A DNA stretch of 64,000 bases, from the NCBI GenBank assembly GCA_022828595.1, contig JAKGHH010000001.1:123764999-123828998 (forward strand). The letters run 5' to 3'. A program made the position numbers and the translations under genes. The stretch comes from Nelumbo lutea. Lineage: Eukaryota > Streptophyta > Magnoliopsida > Proteales > Nelumbonaceae. This document shows, piece after piece, positions 11,515 to 23,764 of this stretch (position 1 is its first letter; every line of letters starts with the position of its first letter). A model generated the notes under the pieces. It was not told the origin of the DNA, ran no database searches, and saw only the letters and a program-made list of their open reading frames with translations.

Positions 11515-14015
11515 GTAAGCCCAAAATCAAAACCTAAGAAGTCATGTAGGCTAAGAAGGCAGAGTTTCTTCCCCTTGACTACTACCAGAGTCTATTTATT
11601 CAACCATAGTCTAAACAAACAATAGGGAACCAAGTCCATGGACGAGTACACCTTTGAGTTCCAGTCCCAGTTGGCCTAGATGACCCTACATGATCCTAAG
11701 GATATCACTGTCGCTAGGTACACTGAAGGGCTCAAACTTCCTCTAGGCCAACAACTTTTAGTGGAGAAGTTATGGGCCCAATACCCACAAGCCCTCTACA
11801 CCTTTTATCTCATAGAATAGCAAAGTTTCCACACGACCCCACCAAATCAAGGAATGACCCCATTGTCCAAATAACCACTGAGACCAGACTCATAGAAGAG
11901 TGTTCACTATTTTCAAGTGCAATGAGATTAGATATACAACCGAAACTTACAAGATGAAATGGGTCATGTATTATAATGCAGAAGACTTACAAGTACGATG
12001 ACCCTTCGTCTAAAGTACTGGATAATATTTGAGTTTGTGGATGAAGACTTGGAAGAAGAGACTCTAGTCATTTTCAAGAGCCTACTAGCACCCTAGAAAG
12101 CATGCAGTGTCATGATCGATTGAGGCAGTTGTAAGAATGATGTATTAGAGGAAGCAATTCAAAAACTTCCCCACCAATGCACATCTCTGGATATACTCTC
12201 TTCATTGGCTAAAGAAAGGAGGAGCCTAAGGTAAAAGCTACGAGGCAGTGTTGGATAAGTTTCTCTATGGGTAAATCATATACTAAGAAGGTTTGGTGTG
12301 ATGTCATACAAACGGATGCATGTCATCTCCTATTAGGGAGACTGGAAATATGACCAAAGTGTTATATATCACGAGAGGTTAAACACTTGCTATCTTAAGG
12401 AGGGTGTGAATTATGTGCTCAAGCTGTCATGACTAGGGGTGAGCATTCGGTTAAAAACTGAATCCAACCGAATTAAAAAAAATTAAAATTGAATCAAAAC
12501 TGAATTATACAAAAACTGAAATTTTGGTTTGGTTTTCAATTATTTTGGTTAAAACCGAATTTATATAATTTATACTTTATTATATATTATAAGATATAAT
12601 ATATATATATTATATATTATGAAATTAAATTTTATTATATTATATATAAATATATAATATATTACATATAATAATAGAAAGTTTGATTAACTCGGTTAAC
12701 CAAAATTCTAATTCTAAAAACTAAATTAATCGAACCAATTTAAACTAAAAATCGAAAAGATTAAACCAAAAAAACCAAAACCAAAATTTTTATTTCGATT
12801 TTTCAGATTTTACCGAATAGTACTCACCCCTAGTCATGACCTTAGTGAGATCAATAGAGAACTTTCGAGAACACGTTCACTCTAATGTCTAACATGGCAT
12901 TTGAGAGAGAGGCCAAGAAGAAGGGGTTGATGTTGGCCTTGGTAGTGATCCCCCTTGCGACGCTGCTCCAACGATCCCTACATCATCCTTCCTACCTCTC
13001 ATCAGTGTGTACGAGCACCTCTTCCCTAAAGAGTTACTTGACGGACTTCCCCTTTATGAGATGCATCAAATTGATCTCCTTCCTTGAGCATCCCTACCCA
13101 ATCGATCCCAATACAAACTCAACCCTAAGTAACATGCAAAGTTATAGTGACAAGGCAATGAACTACTCATAAAGAGGAAGTCCGTTAGAGCACCCCTACC
13201 CAATCGACCCCACTACAAACTCACCCCTTGGGAACATGCAAAGTTGTAGCAACAAGGCAATTAACTACTCGAAAAAGATGAATCATGGTGACATCTGTAG
13301 AAACTTGCACCATCAAGAAGATAACAATCAAATATTGATTCCCCATACCTCGGTTAGAAGAGATGTTGGACCAACTTAACCAAACTACAGTGTTCACCAA
13401 AGTTGACTTAAAGAGCTGTTACCATCAAATCTACATTAGGCCTGGTCATGAACGGAAGACAACCTTCAAAACCAAAGGATAGTATGAATGGGTAGCCATG
13501 CCATTCAGGTTATTCAATGTATTGTAAACCTTTATGATGAGGGTGATGATGACTCCACTTTTGTTGCACTTTTATAGGGAAATTTATTGTTATTTACTTT
13601 AATGACATTCTTATATATATATATGTAATAGTACTGATGAACACACAAAGCACGTTCATGAAGTTTTTGGTGTTCCAAGTAGGATAACTAGAGAAATTGT
13701 TTACAAATTTGAGCTCTCAGCAAAGGGGATCAAAGTAAACAACTCCAATTGGTTGCAAAAATCCAGGAGTGGCCAAAGAACCTACACAAGGCCAAGAGGT
13801 TCTATGGTCTCACTTCCTTCTACAGTTACTTAATCAAAGACTTTACACCATGGCGCCAATCACAAATTGTATGGGGAGAAAAGAGGCGTTCCAATGCACA
13901 GGCAACACAAGCAATATTCTACTAGATCAAGAAAATGATTGCCAACACCTTTATCCTTGTACTCCTTGACTTATTATTGAGCTTGAGTGCAATGCATCTA
14001 AGGTTGGTATTGGAG
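11515..14015 (+). pseudogene. Chromovirus gag-pol remnant (gag, protease, RT)
   Basis: Pieces in shifting frames read in order as gag (about 11600-11760, SMDEYTFEFQ then ARYTEGLKLPLG), the protease to RT linker (about 12050-12420 and 12840-13290, including ELLDGLPL and HQIDLLP) and the reverse transcriptase core (13310-13560, with [13 protein letters not shown] and EWVAMPF). Stops and indels occur throughout, and the YVDD region is lost. Two MITEs (11032-11506, 12434-12832) sit in or beside it, and a hAT element interrupts it at 14016. The reading resumes at 21853, so the pieces belong to one old element. Confidence 0.8.
12434..12832. mobile_element. hAT-type MITE with perfect 8-bp target duplication
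   Basis: GTCATGAC at 12426-12433 is repeated at 12833-12840. The ends are TAGGGGTGAGCATTCGG and, on the other strand, TAGGGGTGAGTACTATTCGG, so the outer 10 bp are identical. The interior is AT-rich with many AACCGAA/TTCGGTT words. It is inserted in the chromovirus protease-RT remnant. Confidence 0.9.
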
Positions 14016-15439
14016 TAGAGGTTTAAATCAGGCCGGCCTGTGGCCCAGCACGAAATTGGACCGGTCCGGCCTGGCATGGCACGATGGCCCACGGGCCATA
14101 TCAGGCCCGGCACGAAGGTCCATGCTGTGTTGGGTCGGGGGTTCAAGGTCCATGGGCTGGCATGGAATGGCATGACTGTTTGTGCTGTGCCACTTGCAGC
14201 CTATGTGTCAGCACGACCCAGCCCACAACACGGCCCATAGCCAAGGTTCAAAGTATCGGAAAAGCTATGCGTATTGAAAAGGCAAATTTAAGAGACGTAT
14301 CGGGATACGCCTTGGATACACATGGATATGGATGAAAAATTAAGATACACATGGAAATACTATAAATACTTTAATAAATCATAAATAAACATCAATATCA
14401 CTAAATATAAGACATAAATGGGCTATTTATGCATAAAAATAACATGTTTTAGTGGTTTTTATGAAAAAACACATATTATAATCAATATATGGGAACAAAA
14501 ACATACTATCTAATAAAGTACTTAATTCAGTTCTAATATTCCAAGTTCTAACTTCAAATTTTCAATATATTATAATTTACAAATTAAACATGTGAATCCC
14601 AATATGATGAAGTTAGAAGTTAGAACATACATTGATCACTTTCATTATATTCATGGCTTCATTAAATTAGTGAATGGTAGCAAAGTGATGGAGTTTATTC
14701 TCAACTTAAATAAAACATTATTAAAATTAGATACTCAATAAATAAATAAAAATCACAAAAAATTATAAAAATTGTCATTACTTGGCAATTTATTATTGTA
14801 CCTAAAATCAGAAGTAACGACCATCAGTACCATAGGGAGTTATGTGCAGGTTGAAAGTTACTTATATCAATATTAAACTGATTTCTGACATAACAATAAT
14901 ATTCATTCCAAGCCATCGTAGTGGAGTAAGAATTCACATATATTTGTCTAAAATATTCATATTGCTCCCAAGTGCATTGCTAATAATGAGTTTGAGACTG
15001 ATAACTTGATCCATAATCATGTGAATCACATTGTTGTGTACTCTGTGTGCTGTATGAAGATGAATCACCGGTTTGCCTATCATCATATCCTCCACCAAAA
15101 AGCCAAGAATTCATAGCAAATAAACTAAACCTAAGAGCAGATTAAGGAGTAGCCATATGGCCCATGCTATATCCATAATCTAGAGATGATCTCAAATTCA
15201 TGCTACCCATGCCTTACATCATTTCATTCCCAAGGTCACCATAGGTTTGACTCTACTCATTTTGTCTTTCATAACCATAATTCTCCATTAACTGTGAATC
15301 CCTATGCCTATGACGATGTTGTTCTTCACTAAAGGCATTGAGTCATATATTGGTGGTATATATTTAAGATATTCACCACTTTGATCACTTTGATGTTAAC
15401 CACCTCTAGAATCAACACATTGATTGTTTCCAGTGTTAC

Positions 15440-15560
15440 CATCTCCATTACACCAGCACCAGCACCAGCACCAGCACCACCAGCACCACCACTAGCAGCA
15501 ACAACAGCAGTAGCAGCACCACCACCACCATCATCATCATCATCACTATCAGTAGTTGTA
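15440..15560. repeat. CAG/CAC/CAT triplet-rich low-complexity tract
   Basis: CAGCAC, CCACCA and CATCAT triplets produce fortuitous Pro/Ala- or Gly/Ala-rich frames on both strands. It lies just beyond the C-terminal domain of the DUF659-type hAT pseudogene. Confidence 0.7.
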
Positions 15561-15564
15561 TTTT

Positions 15565-18312
15565 CTATTTCTCTTGTTCTTTGACCCACTGATCAACATT
15601 TAACCCCATTTGACTAGTAATAAAGGCATCAGGTCTTGGTGGATCATCTGACTCATCTAACACCCTTAATGTATCTTCTTTCTCTACTAACCATGACAAT
15701 AATGGATCATCTTCATCATATATGTCATCGAGGTTAATTGGGTCAAAATAACCTTCTACTTGCCTCCTATCTTTAATAAGATGTTTAACCCTTAGTCTTA
15801 TATTGTAATGCACATATACCAATTTTTCAAGAGTCTCATAGGATATATAGTTCATCTGTTTCATATGGATGAGACCAAAGGTACTCCAATTGCGTCCACA
15901 ACCACTAGATGAAGTAGTTTGTGATAATACGTTTATTGTGATCTTTTGAAGATGTGGGGCATCTTGACCATATATCAACCACCATTCAGCTAAAAAAAAG
16001 AAAATAAAAATATTTTAGTATCATATACCATTAAAATAAAAAATTACATGATAAAATATTAATAATTCTAAAATATATTAAAAATTTAGAACTCTACCAT
16101 ACCTGGGTCAGTTTTATCTCTTGCTCTTTGTGCCAAACTACCTCCAAATCCTCCTAGTGCCTCACGGAATAATTTGACTTTATTGTTATTTGAAATAACA
16201 AGTATTAATATTATATGATCAAATCATCATCAAAACATATTATATATTTATAAATTTTTAAAAACTAATAAACGCTAAATAAATAAATAATAACTAATAA
16301 TTATATAAAAATTTACACTTACCTCTTGCATTGCAATGGTAGCATTATCTTAATCAAGCTCTAACTTTGCAACCACCTTTTTCAAAGAATTTAACAAATC
16401 TTCATCAACACTGAGATCCATAGAATATTGAAATGTTGGATTCAAATAAATGTTGAAATTCAAAAAATATAATAATATTAATGATTATTTTAAATATTTA
16501 GTCAACATAACGGATTGAATGTAAATAATATAAATTTAAGAAAGAACATACATGCTTTGTGAATATTATGGACGAGTTGTGAATTCCATCTCTTCTCTAT
16601 GATATTTATGATCTTCTTATGAGAATTTGGGCTAGCTTCTTTGATTGCTAAAATAGTTCTTTACATTGCATCATATATAATTCCTATTGTTGCCCATTTT
16701 TCACCATCAACTATTTGAAGTAGTTTAATGATGGACTCAATCATATTACAATATAGAGAAGTTATTCTCCAAAAGTTGAGGTTACTGATTATTTTTTTAA
16801 CTTCTTGCCCAATTGATGTTTTACTTTGTTGCAACAATCTCTAGTCATTTGAATCAATCATGGTTCTTAATGCTGCCTTTTGGGAAACAAGACTTTGTAG
16901 TGCAATGTAATGAGTGGCAAAGCTGGTGGGCCCTAGACGTATTAACTCTCTGCCTTTTGTAAATTTCCTCATCAAGTTGAGAACTATGGCATGATTATAA
17001 ATGAAAGTTGTAAGTTTTCGCCCTTTTGCAATAAGACTAGACACATTAGGTAATTTTGAGATATATTCTAACATCAAGTCAATACAATGGGCTGCACATG
17101 GTGTCTAATATATGTGCTTTTTATTTCCTTTTAACATTTTTCCAACTGCTTTGTAAGCACTTCCATTGTCAGTTATGACGTGGACAACATTTTCATGACC
17201 AATTTCATCAATCATTGAATTCATCAGTTTATACAAATATTATGCATTATGACGCTCACTTGATGCATCAGTGGATTTGTGAAATACTGTTAATCCACTG
17301 CAATACATCATAAAATTTATGATGGACAATCTGGTTGGCCTTGTCTAGCCATCACACATGATGGTAAGCCCATAAGAGTCATTTTTCTAATAGAATGCCT
17401 TGAAATGATCTTGTAACTCAACCACTTCTTCATCTAAAAACTTTTCCATCACCTCATAAGCTATAGGCCCCTTTAAACCTTTTTCTGCATTAGCTATTTC
17501 ATCTATCGTAACTTGATGATCTGGGGAGGTTATTACATTTGTAGAAATGTGATTATACAATAAAACTTTGTAATTGCTCTTTTCATATTATGTCCAAAGC
17601 TTTTCTCATTACAATCCTTAAGTTTTTTTTTTTGTGTAGCATCCCTATCCTTGTATAAATATCTACCAATCTCTTTAATATTAGGAGCATCCCTACTTGA
17701 TGAATATTTTTTGAAGGGATTTATCTTTGAAAATGCTCCTTTCATAATTGGTGTACGGAATAATTTACTTTTACTCATTGACAATGATGCTTGTGATGGG
17801 CCACCACCCCCTGATACTCTAAAACTGCAAATACAGACCTACTTCTCTGAAATCGTTGCACTTGCTTCTCTTCCCACTATGTAGCTCATGATGCATGTCT
17901 TCCCATGTTATATGTTCTTTGCTCTGCATCATCATCATTGTCATCATCATCATCATCATCGTCATCTATGTTAAAATATTGAGGCCTTGATTCTATGTCA
18001 TTGTCCTTTCCTTCATCATCATCATCTCTAGGCCCCAATGATCTTCTAATCATTTTTTTATCCTTATTGCTTTTTCAACATCTCTTGTTCTTTGAAATGT
18101 TTCTGCATCATCTTAGAAATTTCTTGTGGGCATTTAGGGCAATTAATAACATTAGAATATCCTCTTTCTATGTGATGTTTCAAATGGGTCACACCACCAC
18201 CTTTCATACTTGCCCACAAAACTTGTATTTTGTATGGAGTCGATTCCCATCAACTCTAGTGCCATATTTTCAACCAATATCTTCTTCTTCCTTTTTTCTG
18301 GGTGCCATGTCG
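15565..18312 (-). pseudogene. hAT transposase pseudogene, BED finger plus DUF659 type
   Basis: On the minus strand a basic start (MAPRKRKKK, near 18310) is followed by a BED-type zinc finger with FCGQV and a later His pair, and by an acidic poly-Asp tract (about 17930-17965). The middle part (about 16840-17400) includes LPNVSSLIAKGRKLTTFIYNH and LGPTSFATHYIAL, typical of the DUF659/RNase H-like body of plant hAT proteins. The C-terminal dimerisation domain is at 15565-15990 (SSGCGRNWSTFGLIH, LVYVHYNIRLR). At least two introns are recognisable: a donor after the exon ending ARDKTDPG near 16102 with an acceptor near 15991, and a donor near 16321. In-frame stops in the body mark it as dead. Confidence 0.8.
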
Positions 18313-18739
18313 AAGGGTTAAATGGTCAAATTCTAGATCCCAACTCCCAAGTATCAGTGTATCACATATTTACAATGTTACACTATCATAATGTACACAA
18401 AAATTAATTAGAATTTAGAAGCAACAGTTGATCATAAATCTAAGTATCTAACAAGTAATTAAATAAATTATATAATTTAAAAATAACAATCACTAATTAC
18501 CAAATAACCAATTATCCATCATATATATGTACTTAATCATAAATATCGACCATGAATCACATAAAAATTCAATTATTATATAAATTATCAAATAATTATG
18601 TAAAATTTGTAACTATTTAATCAAACACTTTTTCTATATCTTATTATCTTTTAAATAATTATTTATCTTTATTCAAATAATTATTTTGCATATTTTATTA
18701 TAATTTATAAAAATTAAACAAATATTTTTTCTAAATGAC

Positions 18740-19340
18740 TTCATGGACATCTATTATTTTTATTCTAAAACTAACAATTATTTTGCATGTTTCATTCTAA
18801 AAACTAAATAATTATTTATTTTTTATTCAAATAATTATTTTGCACATTTTATTCTAAAAATTAAATTAAAATTTTAAAAATTAAATATATAGCAGAAAAA
18901 TTGAATGGACTTATGGACATAATACATCAAATAATTATTTTGCATGTTTCATTCTAAAAACTAAAAAATTATTTATTTTTTTTCAAGTAATTGTTTTTCC
19001 TTTTATATTCTAAAAATAAAATTAAAAATTGAAAAATTAAATATATAACAGAAAAATTGAATGGATTTATTGGCATAATACATCAAATAATTATTTTTCA
19101 TGTTTCATTCTAAAAGCTAAATAATTATTTATTTTTATTCAAATAATTATTTTGCACATTTTATTCTAAAATTAAATTAAATTTTGAAAAATTGAATATA
19201 TAACAGAAAAATTAAATGGATTTATGGACATAATACATCAAATATTTATTTTGCACATTTTATTCTAAAAATTAAATTAAAATTTGAAAAATAAATATAT
19301 AACAGAAAAATTGAATAGATTTATGGACATAATCACATAA
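18740..19340. repeat. AT-rich tandem repeat, about 155-190-bp units
   Basis: Landmarks such as CATCAAATAATTATTTTGCATG and the segment resembling GCAGAAAAATTGAATGGA recur near 18890-18930, 19050-19090, 19205-19245 and 19310. At least three full units and one partial are present, with scattered substitutions. It lies between two hAT transposase remnants and has no coding potential. Confidence 0.7.
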
Positions 19341-19854
19341 TAGATCATCCATATATTTACTGTAATCTGTAAATATTTATTATTAAAATTTAGGTCACAG
19401 CAAAAAGTTAGAGAAATAAATAAATATTTATAATCTAAAAAATAAAAAAAAAAAACTAAAATTTTCACATGATAGATCAATATTATGGAATTATATACCA
19501 TTTTATATCAATCTTAGATCTATAACATACTCAGGTCTCAACATATAGGTTTAGATACTTAAATCACATAAAATTGAAGAAACTATATATATTTTTTTTA
19601 TTCCGAAAATTGAAATAAAAATTAAAAAAATCAATTATTTAGAAAAAAATTCAGTTGATCTATGGACAATTTAGATCATCCATATATCTACAACATAATC
19701 AATTTCTAGAGGTCACAAGAAAAAACTAAAATTTTTATATTTTTTGGATTTTTTGCTATTCTGGAATTTCTTCAAATATTGACAAAGATCTACATATAGC
19801 ATCAAAATACATGGGATTTTTTGCACAAAAATAGTAGATCAACACAAATAAATA

Positions 19855-21190
19855 TTATGGATTTAAGACCATGCTTAAATGGTAAATTATTTCATATTAG
19901 ATGCGCATGCCACATCTTAAATTTATGTATTCAAGATGGCTTGAATATTATTTCTACTCATATTTATAAAATTAGAAATTGTATTATATATATTAAAAGT
20001 TTAGGGGCAAGAAAACAAGAATTTAAATATTTATGTCAAAATTATGGTTTAAAATATAAACATTTTATATCAGATGTAAAACATAGGAATTCTACCTATG
20101 CTATGTTAAAAATTTGTATTTCTTATAAACAAATTCTTACTACTTTTTATAATTCAAAAATGCCTAATGATATGATATTTGAGGAAGACTTAGAAATGGC
20201 AGTTTGTATAAGAGATTTTTTAAAACATTTTTATGATGCAACGAATGAATTATCAGGAATTTATTATCCAACTAGTTGTAATTTACCTTATCAGTTAATG
20301 GTAATTAGTAATTGTTTTGCAAAATCTAGAAATAATCCACATTTTCAATGTATTGTTGAAATAATGGAAAATAAATTTAAAAAACTAATGGGAGAACATT
20401 TCTTTCCTTTATTGTTTAGCTTTAATATTAGACCCTAGGATTAGGAAAGATGGTTTAGATATTTTACTTGAATCATATCGTGAAAATATGAATATTGATA
20501 TAGGAAATAAAAAAAAAGAAATTAATAGTCTGTAATTTGAAATGTACAGTTTATATGAATCTGAAGTTGTATGAAATATTCCTACAACATCTTCTACTTC
20601 TAACCTTGGGCCCAGTAGTAGAAGAGAAAAACTTTTTTTATTTAATAAGTAGAAGGCAGAAATCTGCTATTTATACAATAAGTTCATTTACTGAACTTAA
20701 TTTTTATTTACAAGCAAATTTTTTTCCAATTTAGGTGAAGGATAAAATAATTTTGATATTTTAGCATAGTGGAGTGAACATCCAAAAAATTATCTAGTTC
20801 TCGCTGCCATGGCACGTAATCTACTAACCCCTCTGGTGTCTATAACTTAATTTTTATTTACAAGCAAACTTTTCAAATTTAGGTGAATGATCAAATAATT
20901 TTGATATTTTAGCATAGTGGAGTGAACATCCAAAAAATTATCTAGTTCTCGCCGCCATGGCACGTGATCTACTAACCCTTTTGGTGTCTATAGTTTCAGC
21001 AGAGTCATGCTTTAGTGTAGGTACCAGGGTGCTAGATGACAAGAGAAGCTACATGAACGATGAAAGCATAGAGATGTGCATTTGCTTCAAAGATTAACTA
21101 GATGCAGAAGATAAATTACAAGACAAAGGAGGGCATGATACTACCCTCGATATTTCACTTGAAGTAGATGATGAAAGTCATGATTCATGA
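19855..21190 (+). pseudogene. hAT transposase pseudogene (RICESLEEPER-like), C-terminal part
   Basis: It is homologous to the fragment at 4761-6240 but starts later, at the His/Cys motif HIRCACHILNLC, and continues further. Frames 19860-20438 and 20537-20734 cover the helical insertion. The dimerisation domain (about 20760-21190) includes VSAESCF and MNDESIEMCICFKD. A 130-bp part of this end (FYLQANF to LLTPL) is duplicated in tandem (20660-20845 and 20846-21000). Frameshifts at about 20400 and 20530 and several stops inactivate it. Its orientation and its position beside the right terminus of the 14016-21852 element suggest it is that element's own transposase. Confidence 0.82.
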
Positions 21191-21852
21191 AGTTGACTAC
21201 TTGTATAGAAATTTTTATTTTTCAAATTATTGTATTTTATTTTAATTTTATTTAATTTATTTGATATTTTTTTTTAATTTTTTAACAATGTAATTTTGTA
21301 TTTTCAATTTGTAACTATATTGTATCTTTTATATTTTATTAATTTATTCCATTTTCATATTTCATTCATCCAAGTGTCCAATGATTCAATCATTGTATTT
21401 GTAATTTGTACCATTCAAATTTAAATGAAATAAAATTCCTATTTTTCTTCCAATTTGTTAGTCCATCATTCTTATTTCAATTTGGTTAAGTGTTTATTTT
21501 TCATTTATGTGTTAGATAACTTAGATTTCTCATTTCTTAAATTTTTAAATAATTCTCAATTGTCAAAGTTCAAAAGAAAGTTAAATATTTTAGTTTTACA
21601 ATTTTACTTAGAAAAGAAACCAAAAATTTCAAAAAGAAAAAAAAATAGTGTACTCAGTTTGGCCCAGGCCCAAAGCCCACCCTGTGGCCCAGCCTGGCGT
21701 GACCTACAGCCCAGCCCGACCCAGGCTCACAACACGGCATGGGCCTAGGCCATAGGCTGTGCCGGGCTGACCTCTAAAATTTCCACCAATGAGGGCAGCA
21801 CAACCCATGATGGCCTGCGGGCCAGCACGACATGACCCACTTTACACCTCTA

Positions 21853-22315
21853 TATTAGAACAATTTTGATGCAACCCAAGTGCCTTTTGTATACTATATT
21901 AGAGCAATTTTGATGCAACCCAAGTGCCTTTTGTATACTTCTATGATAAGCTGATAAGTCCCCAGCTCAACTACACTATCTATGGTGCAAAGCTCTTTTC
22001 CAGTACTCAAACATTGGTGCAGGCACTATTTCATCTTTACAAAATTCAAAATTGTCATCTACTCTGACCACGACGTCCTCAAGCACTTGAACTCGTAGAG
22101 CCATTTCATTGCAAGTTACATCCAGGAGTTCTTAATAGCTGTTAATCTTGTAGGAGATCCACAATGAGGGACATTATGGGCGAAATATATAAGACCTACA
22201 CCCTGATTACCGAGCAATACCACTAACCAAAGCTGAAGCGAGATGTGGATAGATTCATCAAGCGTTATAGGATTTTCCAACAAAAGTTTTAAAATCCACC
22301 TATAAATAAAACTAC
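21853..22315 (+). pseudogene. Chromovirus pol remnant: RNase H end and integrase zinc finger
   Basis: The reading resumes after the hAT insertion. Remains of the RNase H domain (about 21960-22130, SDHD-like then LKHL) are followed by the integrase N-terminal region (22160-22310, DRFIKRYRI). A 44-bp tandem duplication (21853-21896 and 21897-21940) sits right at the hAT junction. The integrase core continues at about 40040, after a 17.7-kb interruption. Confidence 0.7.
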
Positions 22316-22785
22316 TTTGACCTCCGGTTTCTGTTCTAGTAGTTTAACCGTCTGGGTCAAATGGTTTAACTCGTGACATCATAAATACAGTTATAAAGAT
22401 AATATAATGTTTTATAAAATAACTTTTGTTTTTTAGTAGTAACAGCTGTAACCTAGAACAACTGGTCCGAGTAATCTTTCCCCAATTTTTTATTTATATC
22501 TATTTAAAGAAAATTTGTATTAAAAAATTTAAGAATTATTTAAATATTTAAACAAAATTATATAATAACTTTAAAGTATTTATTAAAAATATAAAAAATA
22601 ATTTTATATTTTTACAAAATATATCATGAAATTATGTACTAACAATTTAAATTATGTTTTTCTGGATTACCAATTTAAATGTTTTTCAAATATTTAATAA
22701 TATGTAATAGCTTTAAATAAATAAAATTCAAATAACAAAAAAATTTAAGTATTTTATAGATTATTTAAAGATTTAAATAACTAAA
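22316..22785. other. AT-rich DNA between chromovirus and Tat element
   Basis: No genes. The segment near 22335-22370 (TTTGACC, CGGTTTCTG, then GTCTGGGTCAA) resembles 39975-40015 in the same orientation. The two may be parts of the DNA element into which the Tat retrotransposon inserted. Confidence 0.4.
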
Positions 22786-23677
22786 TGATGGAGGGTGATT
22801 TGGCCCGACCTCGCAGCATGGGTACACATGGGCATGACCCTGCTCAAGCAGTGACTCAGCATGACAGCGCAATGGATGCAACCACAACTCAGAGGGAAGG
22901 TCCCTCTGAGTTCAGCTCGGCAATTGGGCGGATAAACTACTCGCTAAGAGCCACCTTACCTGCACCTCATCCCCGGGGTTAAGTCACTTTGGGGTGCTCC
23001 AAGTTCGGGGTACCCTGACCTCTCTTGAGGCCCGAGCTCCTCCCAATGGACCTCTGGCCACTCCTAGACGGGAACGCACCAATCCATCTCCGGACACCCC
23101 GAGGTATAGACCCCTCGGGTCAGCCAGCTCGGCATAGCTTGCCACAAGCAACACGTCGCTTACGGGATAACCCGGCACAGGGTAGCTCAGGGAAGGGTAG
23201 TCCGTCACATCGCAGGAAAACCTTTTGCCGACCACCGTATCCGACAAATCTGGGAACAGTGGCCATATCCTTCGTCAGACAGCGTCGTGTTTGCCACTTT
23301 CAGAGGGTGCCTTACACTTGAAGGCACGTACACTACGACGATGGCCCCGTGCGTGCCACCTCAGTCTTGTAAGTAACGGCTGCGGTAGGATGACAGTGGC
23401 GGTTATACCTGTCCTGTCATAGGCCTGTGGGCCTGATACAATGGATTTCTGTTATAAGGAGCTAGTATCAAGGAGCGGAGGTATCATCTTGAAATCTCTT
23501 GCTCTACCTCACTCTTAGTTTTTATCTTCTCTTTGCTTCTTACTCAGAATACTGACTTAATCGTCGGAGCGTTCCCGCCGGGCGAACCCCTCGAGGATTC
23601 TTCTTCTTCCTCATCTCAGGTACTTCTTGGGAAGCCACGCGAGTGCCAACTAGGAGTGACCGGATTGCGCACCATCA
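22786..23677 (+). repeat. 5' LTR of the Tat element
   Basis: It is 892 bp, TG...CA, the same length as the 3' LTR and differing only by scattered substitutions. ATAAGGAGCTA near 23455 may be part of the promoter, but this was not tested. Confidence 0.93.
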
Positions 23678-23679
23678 TT

Positions 23680-23695
23680 TGGTGCCGTTTGTGGG
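23680..23695 (+). promoter_or_regulatory. Primer-binding site of the Tat element
   Basis: TGGTGCCGTTTGTGGG begins two bases after the 5' LTR. Nearly the same sequence (TGGTGTCGTTTGTGGG) sits at the matching place in the second Tat element at 51456. The tRNA was not identified. Confidence 0.7.
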
Positions 23696-23764
23696 AAATA
23701 CTTCAAAAGGCCTTTCTCTCTAAACTTTCACAGTTCTTTTCTTCCTTGAAAAAACTCAACACTT

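Larger units (their letters stand above)
14016..21852. mobile_element. 7.8-kb hAT element inserted in chromovirus RT/RNase H
   Basis: The left end TAGAGGTTTAAATCAGG and the right end (minus strand) TAGAGGTGTAAAGTGGG form a terminal inverted repeat. Both subterminal regions are dense in GGCCCAGC/GGCACG words (14030-14240 and 21660-21840), a hallmark of one plant hAT group. Flanking TATTGGAG (14008-14015) and TATTAGAA (21853-21860) match at six of eight positions, a decayed target duplication. Chromovirus coding sequence ends at the left junction and resumes at the right one. Inside are transposase remnants of two hAT types on opposite strands, suggesting a second hAT element is nested within the first. 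Confidence 0.75.

Noticed and set aside
14040..14335. Frames with GPxxARP composition at the hAT left end
   Set aside because: They derive from GGCCC/GGCACG subterminal repeats of the hAT element.
15329..15589. Gly/Ala- and Asp-rich frames on both strands
   Set aside because: They come from CAG/CAC/CAT triplet repeats next to the hAT pseudogene.
22984..23422. Several 65-98-residue frames inside the Tat LTRs
   Set aside because: The same frames appear in both LTRs with disabling differences, and LTRs of this lineage are non-coding.
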